A stretch of 64,000 bases of DNA from Agromyces fucosus. Lineage in GTDB: Bacteria; Actinomycetota; Actinomycetes; Actinomycetales; Microbacteriaceae. The stretch covers positions 248,001 through 312,000 of the forward strand of contig NZ_SDPO01000002.1 in the NCBI RefSeq assembly GCF_004134865.1, read 5' to 3'. Shown here in pieces: positions 34,219-42,700 of this stretch (the stretch's first letter is position 1; each line of letters begins with the position of its first letter). The position numbers and the translations under genes were made by a program. The notes under the pieces were generated by a model. That model was not told the origin of the DNA and searched no databases. It saw only the letters and a program-made list of their open reading frames with translations.

Positions 34219-35094
34219 ATGACCGACCACGTTTCCGAATCCCGCTGGCAGTCGTTCTGGAACCGCGGCGGCTGGTGGAAGGCGTTCGGCCTCGCCGCCG
34301 TGTACCTGGCCCTCTACCTCGGCACCGGATGGGTCGTCGACACGCTCGGCCGTGATGCGATCGACTTCGAGAACCTGTTCGGCGACGCACTGAGCGTCTT
34401 CCTCGCGGTCGGCATGCCGGTGATCGTCGGCTCGATCATCCTGCTCGCCTTCGCATGGTCGCTCGGCTGGATCCCGAAGCCCCTCTTCACCAAGCAGCCC
34501 GTGCGTGGCAGTTGGTGGATGTGGATCGCGCCGGTGCTCGTGCTCATCCCGGTGCTGCTCCGGCTCTTCGGCACCGACTACAGCCAGTACACCGGCGGTG
34601 TCATCGCCGTCACCTTCCTCGTCGGCATCTTCGTCGGCGTCTCCGAAGAGCTGCTCACCCGCGGTCTCGCCGTGACGCTGCTGCGCAAGCACGGGTACAA
34701 CGAGTGGGTCGTCGCCGTGCTCTCGTCGCTGATCTTCGCAATGCTGCACTCGAGCAACGTGCTCTCCGGCCAGCCGATCGTCACGGTGCTGGTGACCATG
34801 GGCTACACCTTCGTGTTCGGCATCATGATGTACCTGACCTTGCGCGTCACTGGCAACCTGATCTGGCCGATCCTCCTGCACGCGATCACCGACCCGACGA
34901 CGTTCCTCGCCACCGGCGGTATCGACGTCGCCGCCGCTGGCGCCCAGAACCCGCTCCTCGCCTTCGTGACCCCCGCGACGCTCTTGATGGCGGTCTTCGC
35001 CCTCATCGCGCTCATCTTCATCCGCGGCCGTGCCGACGCCGGTGTTCCGGGTCTCGTCGCGGCCCACAGTGCCGACACCGCCCCGAAGGGCTGA
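34219..35094 (+). CDS. CPBP family intramembrane metalloprotease
   Basis: A 291-aa polytopic membrane protein of the CAAX protease/bacteriocin-processing (CPBP, Abi) family. The motifs are in order: EELLTRG (EExxxR), FAMLHSSN (FxxxH) and a third His in LLHAITDP. About seven to eight helices are visible. Family members cleave membrane substrates or act in bacteriocin self-immunity; no bacteriocin gene is near. GAGATGAGG precedes the ATG. The region 34110-34218 before it holds no other gene. It converges with the SDR gene, 12 bases apart. Confidence 0.86.
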   Translation: MTDHVSESRWQSFWNRGGWWKAFGLAAVYLALYLGTGWVVDTLGRDAIDFENLFGDALSVFLAVGMPVIVGSIILLAFAWSLGWIPKPLFTKQPVRGSWWMWIAPVLVLIPVLLRLFGTDYSQYTGGVIAVTFLVGIFVGVSEELLTRGLAVTLLRKHGYNEWVVAVLSSLIFAMLHSSNVLSGQPIVTVLVTMGYTFVFGIMMYLTLRVTGNLIWPILLHAITDPTTFLATGGIDVAAAGAQNPLLAFVTPATLLMAVFALIALIFIRGRADAGVPGLVAAHSADTAPKG

Positions 35095-35106
35095 CGCGGA
35101 CCAGAC

Positions 35107-35904
35107 TCAGTCGACGAGCGCCCCGGCCGTGAGGTTCGAGATCACGCCGGTCATCGAGCGCGCCCGGTCGGATGCCGCGAACGCGAGGTACTCCGCGACC
35201 TCGACGAGCGACGGCAGCCGGCCGAGCAGGGTCGTGCCGGCGAGGCCTGCGAGCCACTCGTCGCGGGAAATGCCGCCCGCCGCCGCGATGCGGCCGAACA
35301 TCTCCCCCGTGTACGAGGTGTCGTACGCATCGGCCATCGCGTGCGGTCGCACGCAGACGACGCGCACGCCGCCGGGGCCGAGCTCGCCGGCGAGCGCCCG
35401 CGAGAAGCCCTCGAGCCCGGCGCTCTGCGCGGCATTTCCGATGAGGCCAGTGCCCGAGAGCCGCGCGCCGGGCGTCGAGATCGTGAGGATCACGCCGCCG
35501 CCCTGCGCGAGCATGGGCCGCGAGACCGCCTTCGCCGTCACGAAGTTCGTCTGCAGGTACCCGGTGACGGGGTGCAGGTAGTCGGCGAGGGAGGTCTCCG
35601 CGATCGGCAGTCCCTGCACGTGGTCGAAGCCGACGGCGTTCAGGGCGATGTCGACGCGCCCCGCGGCATCCGTCACCTCGTCGACGTGCCGGTCGACGGC
35701 CGCCTGGTCCATCGCGTCGACGACCGCGATGTCGACGGATGCCCCGAGCTCCCGCGCCTCGGCCGCCGCGGCCTCGAGCCGTGGCAGGCTCCGCCCGGCG
35801 AGGAACAGCCTCGCCCCTTCGCGCGCGAACACCCGCGCCGTCGCGGCGCCGATGGACCCGCCGCCGCCGTGGATCACGGCCACCTTGTCTTCGAGCAGCA
35901 TCAT
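35107..35904 (-). CDS. Short-chain dehydrogenase/reductase
   Basis: A 265-aa classical-type SDR: cofactor motif VIHGGGGSIGAATARVFAREG at residues 9-29 (GGGxxxG variant), NAVG at strand 4, and the Ser region ILTISTPGA, but the usual YxxxK appears as an altered GNAAQSAGLEGFSRAL, so the catalytic Tyr and Lys are missing at the expected place. It may therefore be non-catalytic or use another mechanism. The ATG overlaps the TGA of the AHSA1-type gene (ATGA), with GGAG upstream, making it the third gene of an arsR-led operon. Confidence 0.86.
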   Translation of the reverse strand: MMLLEDKVAVIHGGGGSIGAATARVFAREGARLFLAGRSLPRLEAAAAEARELGASVDIAVVDAMDQAAVDRHVDEVTDAAGRVDIALNAVGFDHVQGLPIAETSLADYLHPVTGYLQTNFVTAKAVSRPMLAQGGGVILTISTPGARLSGTGLIGNAAQSAGLEGFSRALAGELGPGGVRVVCVRPHAMADAYDTSYTGEMFGRIAAAGGISRDEWLAGLAGTTLLGRLPSLVEVAEYLAFAASDRARSMTGVISNLTAGALVD

Positions 35905-36335
35905 GAATCTCCGTTCCCTGCGAGTGTTCGGGCGAATCGGTCGATGATCTCGGTCCAGCCCTCGGTGTGCCGGCGCACGGCCTCGGCGTCGGGCAGGCGC
36001 TCGTGGCGCACCTCGACCACCGTGGCGTCGCCGTCGGGCGTGAAAGTGACGCGAACGAGCGAGTCGACCTGGTGCGTGGCGATCGAGCGCCACGTGAACT
36101 CGAGCGTGTGCGGCCGGTCGATCACGGTGTAGGCGCCGGCGTGCACGAAGGAGCCGCCCGAGTCGTTCATCGTGATCGCGAAGGCGCCGCCGACCCGGCG
36201 GTCGGCGACCACGCTCGACGGCGCGCTGCCGTCGCGACGCATCCAGACGGCGAGGCTCTCGGGGTCGAGCCAGGCGTCGAAGAGCCGTTCGGCGGATGCC
36301 GCGATGCGCCGACTCACCGTCACGGTCGCGGTCAT
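35901..36335 (-). CDS. SRPBCC (AHSA1/activator of Hsp90 homologue) family protein
   Basis: A 144-aa START-like fold protein: VSRRIAASAERLFDAWLDPESLAVWM at the N-terminus, HTLEFTWRSIA and LVRVTFTPDGDATVVEVRHERLPD in the sheet, and EGWTEIIDRFARTL as the C-terminal helix. Bacterial AHSA1 proteins bind hydrophobic ligands; a fixed partnership with an ArsR regulator is widespread, and both overlaps here (ATGA at each end) show it is co-translated with the regulator and the SDR. Confidence 0.9.
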   Translation of the reverse strand: MTATVTVSRRIAASAERLFDAWLDPESLAVWMRRDGSAPSSVVADRRVGGAFAITMNDSGGSFVHAGAYTVIDRPHTLEFTWRSIATHQVDSLVRVTFTPDGDATVVEVRHERLPDAEAVRRHTEGWTEIIDRFARTLAGNGDS

Positions 36336-36745
36336 CGTGCTGCACCCTTCGGGGCGTCGTCGGGCGAGCTCGGTGGCGCCGCGTCATCCGCTCGGCCGTC
36401 GCCGGCCTCGGGGTCGCCGGCCTCGGGGTCGCCCGCGAGCACGAAGGCCTCGAGCGCGGCGAGGCGCTGCTCCCAGAACTCGCGGTACTGCGTCATCCAC
36501 GCGACCGCGTCGCCGAGCGCCTCGGCTCGGAGCGAGAGCACGTGGTCGCGACCGCGCACGTGCCGGTGCACGAGCTGGGCGCGCTCCAGCACCTTGATGT
36601 GCTTGCTCGTCGAGTTCAGCGAGATCGGGAACTCGCGCGCCAGTTCGGTGACGCGCGCGTCGGAGACCCGGAGCCGGTCGAGGATCGCGCGACGCGTCGG
36701 ATCGGCGACGGCGCTGAGCACGGAGTCGAGCTGATATTCACCCAT
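36332..36745 (-). CDS. ArsR family winged-helix regulator
   Basis: A 137-aa regulator with the ArsR winged helix (VLSAVADPTRRAILDRLRVSDARVTELAREFPISLNSTSKHIKVL is the pattern, residues ~10-54) and no metal-binding CxC motif, so it belongs to the group linked to AHSA1 proteins rather than to arsenic resistance. The C-terminal tail is a low-complexity run with repeated GDPEAGDPEAGD. The start codon lies inside a perfect palindrome, and a consensus promoter is placed so that transcription begins at or next to the ATG: a leaderless, self-controlled operon of three genes. Confidence 0.9.
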   Translation of the reverse strand: MGEYQLDSVLSAVADPTRRAILDRLRVSDARVTELAREFPISLNSTSKHIKVLERAQLVHRHVRGRDHVLSLRAEALGDAVAWMTQYREFWEQRLAALEAFVLAGDPEAGDPEAGDGRADDAAPPSSPDDAPKGAAR

Positions 36746-36781
36746 GTGGGTGAATATATGCCCCTCTCACCTGTGCGTCAA
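36734..36781 (-). promoter_or_regulatory. Leaderless promoter with operator over the arsR start codon
   Basis: On the minus strand, -35 TTGACG (36776-36781) and -10 TATATT (36753-36758) are 17 bases apart, and the ATG (36745) begins 7 bases after the -10. The palindrome ATATTCACCC-N4-GGGTGAATAT (36734-36757) overlaps most of the -10 and the start codon. Repressor binding here would stop transcription initiation. Promoter and palindrome are seen; binding by the ArsR protein is inferred. Confidence 0.88.
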
Positions 36782-36874
36782 GGCACGAGCGCGCGTCGAC
36801 GCCGTGCAGGCTCCGGCGCCGACCCCACTGGCCGCCGTCTTGCCACGTCGATGAACCGATGCGAGAGTGAATCG

Positions 36875-37375
36875 ATGCCCTACGAACCGATGCCCTTCGA
36901 GCTGCACACCGAACGACTGGCCCTCCGGCTCTGGGAGGAATCGGATGCCGCAGGCTACCGCCTGCTCGTCGGCGAACGCGGCGAGGCGATGCCGACCCTC
37001 GAGGAGGCGACGGAGGAGATCCGTGGTGCACGCGAGAGCGCCCCGGGCCGCGGCATCCACCTCCTGACGCTTCGGCGCCATGACGAGGGCGACTTCCTCG
37101 GCTACTGCGGGCTCGTCATCGGGCGCTCGAACCTCGACGAGCCCGAACTCGCGTACGAGTTGCTGCAGGGCGCGCACGGCAACGGCTACGCCACCGAGGC
37201 GGCGACCGCCGTGGTCGCCGCGGCGCGCGAGACGGGCAGGTCGCGACTCTGGTCGACCGTGCGCACGTGGAACACGCCGTCGTTCCGCGTGCTCGACAAG
37301 CTCGGCTTCCGCCGCGACCACTCGACCGCCGACGAGAAGGGCGAGATCGTCTGGAGCGTGCTCGAACTGCGCTGA
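36875..37375 (+). CDS. GNAT family N-acetyltransferase (RimJ/RimL type)
   Basis: A 166-aa acetyltransferase of the RimJ/RimL-like group: ELHTERLALRLWEESDAAGY at the start, the acetyl-CoA loop LLQGAHGNGYATEAATAVVA (Q/RxxGxG/A variant), and NTPSFRVLDKLGFRRD at the end. Likely acetylates an amino group of a protein terminus or small molecule. Several in-frame ATGs exist (36851, 36875, 36890); 36875 has the best purine-rich stretch before it. It is divergent from arsR. No substrate clue in context. Confidence 0.82.
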   Translation: MPYEPMPFELHTERLALRLWEESDAAGYRLLVGERGEAMPTLEEATEEIRGARESAPGRGIHLLTLRRHDEGDFLGYCGLVIGRSNLDEPELAYELLQGAHGNGYATEAATAVVAAARETGRSRLWSTVRTWNTPSFRVLDKLGFRRDHSTADEKGEIVWSVLELR

Positions 37376-37455
37376 CGGCGCAGTGCGCGTCGGCGGTTCG
37401 CGGGCGACGGGCGTCGCCGGCTCCGGATGTCGGCGGGCGGTGGCAGTCTGACGAC

Positions 37456-38031
37456 ATGGCCATCGAGGTACGCCCCGCGACCGAGTTCGACGACGTGGCG
37501 GCGGTCGTCGGGCCGAAGAACCCCACGTCGAACGTGTGCTTCTGCCTGAGCTACCGACTGCTCTCGTCGAAAGAGAACGTCGAGCTGCGGGGGCCCGAGC
37601 GGGCCGACCGCGTGCGCGAGCTGTGCACTCTCGACCCGCCGCCCGGCGTGCTCGCCTACGACGGCGACGAGTCCGTCGGCTGGGCGGCCGTGCATCCGCG
37701 TGCCGACACGAGCTTCGCGAAGAATCGCAAGATCCCCCACGTCGACGACCTCGACGTGTGGTCGGTGTGGTGCATCCGCGTGCGGCCCGGGCATCGCAAG
37801 AGCGGCATCAGCCACCACCTGCTCGCGGGCGCGGTCGAGTTCGCCCGGTCGCACGGCGCACCCGCGATCGAGGGCTACCCCGTCGACAATCGCGGCGAGA
37901 AGGTCGACCTGACCATGGCCTACGTCGGCACGCGCGCGTTGTTCGAGCGGGCCGGATTCACGAAGGCGGCCGACACGGAGTCGGTGGTCGGCGGTTTCCC
38001 GCGCGTGCTCATGCGCCTCGATCTGCGCTGA
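37456..38031 (+). CDS. GNAT family N-acetyltransferase
   Basis: A 191-aa protein with a GNAT core: VLAYDGDESVGWAAVHPRAD (strands 2-3), VWSVWCIRVRPGHRKSGISH then HLLAGAVEFARSHGA (acetyl-CoA pyrophosphate loop), and GTRALFERAGFTKAA at the C-terminus. The N-terminus carries a conserved-looking Cys pair in NVCFCLSYRL. Relatives are of unknown substrate. The last 23 bases overlap the 3' end of the convergent MMPL gene, so the two stops lie inside each other's coding sequence. Confidence 0.82.
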   Translation: MAIEVRPATEFDDVAAVVGPKNPTSNVCFCLSYRLLSSKENVELRGPERADRVRELCTLDPPPGVLAYDGDESVGWAAVHPRADTSFAKNRKIPHVDDLDVWSVWCIRVRPGHRKSGISHHLLAGAVEFARSHGAPAIEGYPVDNRGEKVDLTMAYVGTRALFERAGFTKAADTESVVGGFPRVLMRLDLR

Positions 38032-40663
38032 ACTCCGCCGCGTCGTCGGCCTCCACGTCGCCGGTCGAGGCATCCGTCGCCGACTCGCCGGCCGCCGCCG
38101 CGCCGTGCACCGGGTGGCTCCGCTCGAGCGCGGCGCCCTCGACGTCGACATCGGGCAGCAGCCGGTCGAGCCACTTCGGCAGCCACCACGCGGCCGGGCC
38201 GAGGAGATGCATGATGGCGGGCGTCAGCAGCATGCGCACGATGAACGCGTCGAACAGCACGCCGATCGCGAGGCCGAAGCCGAGCGGCCGCACCATCGTC
38301 AAGTGCGAGAACACGAAGCCGCCGAAGACGGCCGCCATGATGATCGCCGCAGCGGTGACCACCGCGCGGCCGCCGCGGAGCCCCGCAACCACCGCGAGCC
38401 GCGCCGGAGTGCCGTGCACATAGGCCTCGCGCATGCCAGAGACGAGGAACAGCTGGTAGTCCATCGCCAGGCCGAAGAGCACGCCCATGACGATGATGGG
38501 TGCGAAGTTCAGCACGGGCCCGGGGTTGTGCACCCCGAAGACCTCGCCGAACCAGCCCCACTGGAAGATCGCCACCGTCGCGCCGAACGCCGCGAACAGC
38601 GAGAGCACGAAGCCGGCGGTCGCGATGAGCGGTACGAGGATCGAGCGGAACACGAGGATCAGGATGACGAGCGAGAGTCCCACGACGACCGCGAGGTAGA
38701 GCGGGAGCACTCCGGCGAGCTTCGCCGAGATGTCGATGTTGCCGCTCGCCCCGCCTGCGACGCCGAGCTCGACGCCGTCGAGTCCCGCAGCGGATGCCGC
38801 GTCGCCGCCGATCGGCGACTGGCCGCGCAGCTCGTGCACGAGGGCCTCCGTCGTCTCGCTCGACGGCCCGTCGCTCGGCACCACCTGGAACGCGAAGAAG
38901 TCGCGCTCGTCGGAGACGCCCACCGGAGCCACGGCGACGACATCGTCGACGCCCATGAGCCATTCGGCGAGATCGGCCTGCGTCGCCACGACCTCGTCCT
39001 CCGCGACCGCGTCGGGCAGCGTCGCGGTCACCAGCAGCGGGCCGTTCTGACCGGCGCCGAAGGCGTCGGAGACGGCGGTGTATGCCTGGTACGTCGTGGC
39101 ATCCGGCGATTCGGATGCCCCGTCGGGCAGGCCGAGCCGCATCGAGAGCGCCGGGATGGCGATGACGAGGAGCACCACGATCGACACGACCGCCGTGACG
39201 ATGGCCCGCCACGTCGGCATCGCCACGAGCTTCGGCGCCGCGTGCACCTCGTGGCCGATCTCGGCACGGGCGCGCTTCGAGAGCACGCGCGTGCCGATCA
39301 GGCCGAGCAGAGCCGGGGTGAGCGTGACCGCGATGAGCACGGCGACGAGCACGCAGACGGCGCCGACGGTGCCCATGATGCCGAGGAACGGGATGCCCGT
39401 GACGTTCAGGGCGAGGAGTGCGACCAGCACGGTGGAGCCGGCGAAGACGACGGCGTTGCCCGCGGTGCCGTTCGCGAGCTGGATGGACTCGTGCAGCTCC
39501 ATGCCGGCGAGCACCTGGCGCCGGTGCCGGTTGATGATGAAGAGGGCGTAGTCGATGCCCACGGCGAGGCCGAGCATGACGCCCAGCACGGGGGTGACCG
39601 ACGACATGTCGACGACACCCGAGAAGGCGAGCGAACCGGCGACGCCGATGCCGACGCCGATGAACGAGGAGATGATCGGCAGGGTGGCCGGCAGGAGCGC
39701 CCGGAACACGATGATGAGCACGAGGGCGGCGATGAGCACGCCGACGATCTCGCCGATGCCGATGAGCCCGTCGATCGATGCGGCGATCTCCGAGGAGTAA
39801 TCGACGTTCACGCCTTCGATGTCGGCGCCGTCGAGCTCGCCGGCGACCTCGGCCTTCAGCTCGCTCGACAGCGAGAAGAGGTCGTCCTCGAACATGACGA
39901 CGCCGATGGCGGTGGTCTCGTCCTCCGACACCGTGCGGATCTCGGCGGCGGCGTCCATGAGTCGCTCGCCGTCGTCGAGTTCGGCGGCCGACTCGTCGAG
40001 CTGGGCTCGGCCGTCGTCGAGTTGCGCCTGCTGGGCGTCGAGTTCCGCGGTGCCCGCGTCGAGCTGCGCCTGCTGCGCGTCGAACTGGGCGGCGGCCTGG
40101 TCGTAGACGCCGGCGGCCTTCGCCTGCTCGACCGCGGCGTCGAGCTGCGCCTGACCGGCCTCGAGCTGGGTGCGAGCGGCATCGAGCTGCGCCTGGCCGG
40201 CTTCGAGCTCGGCGCGCCCCGCGTCGATCTGCGCGGAACCGTCGGCGAGCTGGGCGGCCTGGTCGGAACGTTCGGATGTCGCGGCGAACGGATCCACGAC
40301 ACCCGAGACGCCGTCGATCTCGGCGATGTCGGCGAGGAGCGCGGAGATCGCATCCTGCTGCGACTCGCTCAGCGCCTCGCCGTCGTCGGTCTGGAAGACG
40401 ACGGTGCCGGTGGCCCCGCCGAGCCCGCCGAGGCGGGCATCGAGCTGCTCGGTGACGCGCTCGGTCTCGGTGCCCGGGATCGACATGCTCTGCGTGAGCG
40501 TGCCGCCGAAGGCGAGGAAGGCGCCGCCGGCGAGCGCGAGCACGCCGAGCCATCCGACGAGCACGAGCCATGCTCGTCGTACGGAGAATCGACCGATGCG
40601 GTACAGGAGTTCAGCCATTGAGCCGAGGCGCCCTTCGTGAAGTGTCGGAAGTCGGCGCTTCAT
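38009..40663 (-). CDS. MMPL/RND family transporter
   Basis: An 884-aa membrane transporter with twelve predicted helices in two halves, each MMPL-like (VGIDYALFIINRHRRQVLAG; VLFGLAMDYQLFLVSGMRE, the latter with the functional Asp-Tyr pair). Such proteins export lipids or drugs using proton motive force. The first extracytoplasmic loop holds about 13 heptads of the form AQLDAG(Q/R) at residues ~140-236, predicted to form a helical hairpin or coiled coil. I prefer the ATG at 40663 because GAGAGGG precedes it; ATG 40618 (MAELLYRIGRF) would remove 15 residues. It is divergent from a TetR gene with a palindrome between. Confidence 0.9.
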   Translation of the reverse strand: MKRRLPTLHEGRLGSMAELLYRIGRFSVRRAWLVLVGWLGVLALAGGAFLAFGGTLTQSMSIPGTETERVTEQLDARLGGLGGATGTVVFQTDDGEALSESQQDAISALLADIAEIDGVSGVVDPFAATSERSDQAAQLADGSAQIDAGRAELEAGQAQLDAARTQLEAGQAQLDAAVEQAKAAGVYDQAAAQFDAQQAQLDAGTAELDAQQAQLDDGRAQLDESAAELDDGERLMDAAAEIRTVSEDETTAIGVVMFEDDLFSLSSELKAEVAGELDGADIEGVNVDYSSEIAASIDGLIGIGEIVGVLIAALVLIIVFRALLPATLPIISSFIGVGIGVAGSLAFSGVVDMSSVTPVLGVMLGLAVGIDYALFIINRHRRQVLAGMELHESIQLANGTAGNAVVFAGSTVLVALLALNVTGIPFLGIMGTVGAVCVLVAVLIAVTLTPALLGLIGTRVLSKRARAEIGHEVHAAPKLVAMPTWRAIVTAVVSIVVLLVIAIPALSMRLGLPDGASESPDATTYQAYTAVSDAFGAGQNGPLLVTATLPDAVAEDEVVATQADLAEWLMGVDDVVAVAPVGVSDERDFFAFQVVPSDGPSSETTEALVHELRGQSPIGGDAASAAGLDGVELGVAGGASGNIDISAKLAGVLPLYLAVVVGLSLVILILVFRSILVPLIATAGFVLSLFAAFGATVAIFQWGWFGEVFGVHNPGPVLNFAPIIVMGVLFGLAMDYQLFLVSGMREAYVHGTPARLAVVAGLRGGRAVVTAAAIIMAAVFGGFVFSHLTMVRPLGFGLAIGVLFDAFIVRMLLTPAIMHLLGPAAWWLPKWLDRLLPDVDVEGAALERSHPVHGAAAAGESATDASTGDVEADDAAEFSADRGA

Positions 40664-40682
40664 CGAGCCCTCTCGAGAATAA

Positions 40683-40696
40683 CCGACATCTGTCGG
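40683..40696. promoter_or_regulatory. TetR-type operator between MMPL and tetR genes
   Basis: CCGACA-TC-TGTCGG is a perfect 14-base palindrome, 20 bases before the MMPL start and 44 bases before the TetR start. Position and size fit autorepression plus control of the transporter by the TetR protein at 40741. Confidence 0.75.
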
Positions 40697-40740
40697 AGAT
40701 CTTGCCGCTTCGGGACATCCGGAACTGGCAGAATCCCCCT

Positions 40741-41298
40741 ATGGACGTCAGGGTGGAGCGAACGCGGCGACGCCTGCAGGACGCACTGCTCGAGCTCGCC
40801 CGCGAACGGCCGCTCGATGAGATCACCGTCGCCGAGATCACCGTGCGCGCGGGCGTCAATCGCAGCAGCTTCTACCAGCACTACTCCGACAAGGAGACGC
40901 TGCTCGCCGACGCCCTCGATGCGGCCGCGGAGGCGGCAGCCGCGATGCTGCCGGATCACTACGAACCGCCGAGCGGTCCGCCGCAGGCGCTCGTCGTCTT
41001 CCTGCAGCACGTCGACGAGCACGCCGAGCTCTACCGCTCCGTCTTCGGGCCGACGGGGTCGGCCGCCGTGCTCACCCGGCTCCGCGCACGCATCGACGCG
41101 ATCGTGCGCGCCGGTTTCGTCTCCGCGGCCGCCGAGGCCTACGACGGGCTGCCGGTCGACATCATCGCCGCCGGCATCACCGGCTCCGCACTCGGCGTCG
41201 TGGAGGCGTGGCTCATGCGCGATCCGCGCCCCTCGGTCGAGGTCGGCGCCGGCTGGGTCTGGCGTGCGCTGCTCGGACCGGGGCCCGACTGGGCGTGA
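40741..41298 (+). CDS. TetR/AcrR family transcriptional regulator
   Basis: A 185-aa regulator: RTRRRLQDALLELARERPLD, then EITVAEITVRAGVNRSSFYQHYSDKETLLAD is the complete TetR HTH, and the C-terminal half is a TetR_C_8-like helical domain ending in VWRALLGPGP. It is divergent from the MMPL transporter and probably represses it, derepressing when the exported compound binds. The ATG lies directly after a run CCCCCT with no ribosome binding site, so the message may be leaderless or the start slightly different. Confidence 0.87.
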   Translation: MDVRVERTRRRLQDALLELARERPLDEITVAEITVRAGVNRSSFYQHYSDKETLLADALDAAAEAAAAMLPDHYEPPSGPPQALVVFLQHVDEHAELYRSVFGPTGSAAVLTRLRARIDAIVRAGFVSAAAEAYDGLPVDIIAAGITGSALGVVEAWLMRDPRPSVEVGAGWVWRALLGPGPDWA

Positions 41299-41344
41299 CG
41301 CCGTCGGCGGTCTCCGCTAGGTTGACCCCGACGAAAGGAATGCG

Positions 41345-42700
41345 ATGACCTCCGCATCCGAGCTCCTCTCACTGCGCGCCGAACTGACCGGCACGCTCCT
41401 GCTCCCAGACGACGCCGAGTACGACGCCGCCCGCAAGCCGTGGAACCTGAGCGTCGACCAACGGCCCGCCGCGATCGCCGAGCCCGCCGACATCGCCGAC
41501 GTGCAGGCGATCCTCCGCGCCGCGACCGCGGCAGGGCTCGGGGTGACCGTGCAGCCCAACGGCCACGGCGCGAACGGCGACCTGCGCGGCACCGTGCTCA
41601 TCCGGCCCACGCGATTCGACTCGGTGGTCGTCGACACGCAGGCCAGGGTGCTGCGCGCCGGCGCCGGCGTGAACTGGGGCCGGGCGCTCGAGCACCTCGA
41701 CGGCACCGGTCTCGTCGCGCTCGCGGGCTCGAACCCCGAGGTCAACGTCGTTGCGCTCGCGATCGCGGGCGGCCACTCGATGTTCAGCCGCCGGTACGGC
41801 ATCACGGCCCGCTCGATCATCTCCGTCGAACTCGTCGACGCGGCTGGCGTCGTGCATCGCGTGAGCGACGCCGACGACGCCGAACTCATCTGGGCGCTGC
41901 GCGGCGGCGGCGGGCTCTTCGGCATCGTCACCGAGGTCGAACTCGCGCTGTACCCTGGCGACGCGATGTTCGGGGGCGGCCTGACGTTCCCGTCCGAGGC
42001 GGCCGAGCCCGTCATCACCGCGGCGCTCGAGCTCGCGCGCGATGAGCCCGAGCTCGGCATCGACGTCGGCATGATGCGCTTCCCCGACGCACCGCAGCTG
42101 CCGCCGCACCTGCGAGGCCGCACCGTCGCGACGGTGAACCTCGTGCACGTCGGCGACGAGGCCACCGGGCGAGCGTTCGCCGATCGCATCACCTCGGTCG
42201 CCGAGCCGATCGCCGACGCCCTCACGACCTTCACGATCGGCGGGCTCGCCGCCGTCGCGGCCGAACCGGTCGATCCCATGCCGTCGGCCGAGTTCGGCGC
42301 CGCGCTCACCGACCTCAACGCCCCGTTCGCACGCGAGTTCATCGACGCGTTCCTGCGCGGAGCCGACCGCGGGCTCATGCGGTGCAGCATCCGCATCCTC
42401 GGCGGAGCGATCTCCGACGAGCTCGGCGCCGACCGCGCGGCCGTCGGCGCGACGCAGGCCGACGGCCTCATGAGCTCGGGTGTGCTGCTCTTCGACCCGA
42501 CGATCGACGTCGGCGCCGCGTTCGCACCGCTCCGCGAACTCGTCGCGAGGCATCCGGGCGGCAACCCCCTGCCGACGTTCCTCAGCTCCGGTGCGACGCT
42601 CGCCGACGCCTTCGACCGAGACGTGCTCGACCGCCTCGCCGCCGTCAAGCGGCGCGTCGACCCGGGCGGGGTCATCCGCAGCAACCGCCCGTTGGGCTGA
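41345..42700 (+). CDS. FAD-binding oxidoreductase (berberine-bridge/oxygen oxidoreductase type)
   Basis: A 451-aa flavoenzyme of the PCMH/FAD_binding_4 family. The FAD domain shows IADVQAILRAATAAGLGVTV, the ADP loop QPNGHGANGDLRGTVLIRPT, and IAGGHSMFSRRYGITARSII, where family members attach FAD through His; the first loop has GHGA as a candidate site. A BBE-type C-terminal tail (VDPGGVIRSNRPL) completes it. The reaction is two-electron oxidation of an alcohol, sugar or similar compound with oxygen. No signal peptide, so cytoplasmic. GAAAGGA precedes the ATG; the stop overlaps the next ATG (TGATG). Confidence 0.86.
   Translation: MTSASELLSLRAELTGTLLLPDDAEYDAARKPWNLSVDQRPAAIAEPADIADVQAILRAATAAGLGVTVQPNGHGANGDLRGTVLIRPTRFDSVVVDTQARVLRAGAGVNWGRALEHLDGTGLVALAGSNPEVNVVALAIAGGHSMFSRRYGITARSIISVELVDAAGVVHRVSDADDAELIWALRGGGGLFGIVTEVELALYPGDAMFGGGLTFPSEAAEPVITAALELARDEPELGIDVGMMRFPDAPQLPPHLRGRTVATVNLVHVGDEATGRAFADRITSVAEPIADALTTFTIGGLAAVAAEPVDPMPSAEFGAALTDLNAPFAREFIDAFLRGADRGLMRCSIRILGGAISDELGADRAAVGATQADGLMSSGVLLFDPTIDVGAAFAPLRELVARHPGGNPLPTFLSSGATLADAFDRDVLDRLAAVKRRVDPGGVIRSNRPLG

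Noticed and set aside
38105..40621. Plus-strand open frame opposite the MMPL gene, very rich in His, Arg, Asp and Glu
   Set aside because: Composition mirrors the antisense of hydrophobic membrane helices; no ribosome binding site or motif.
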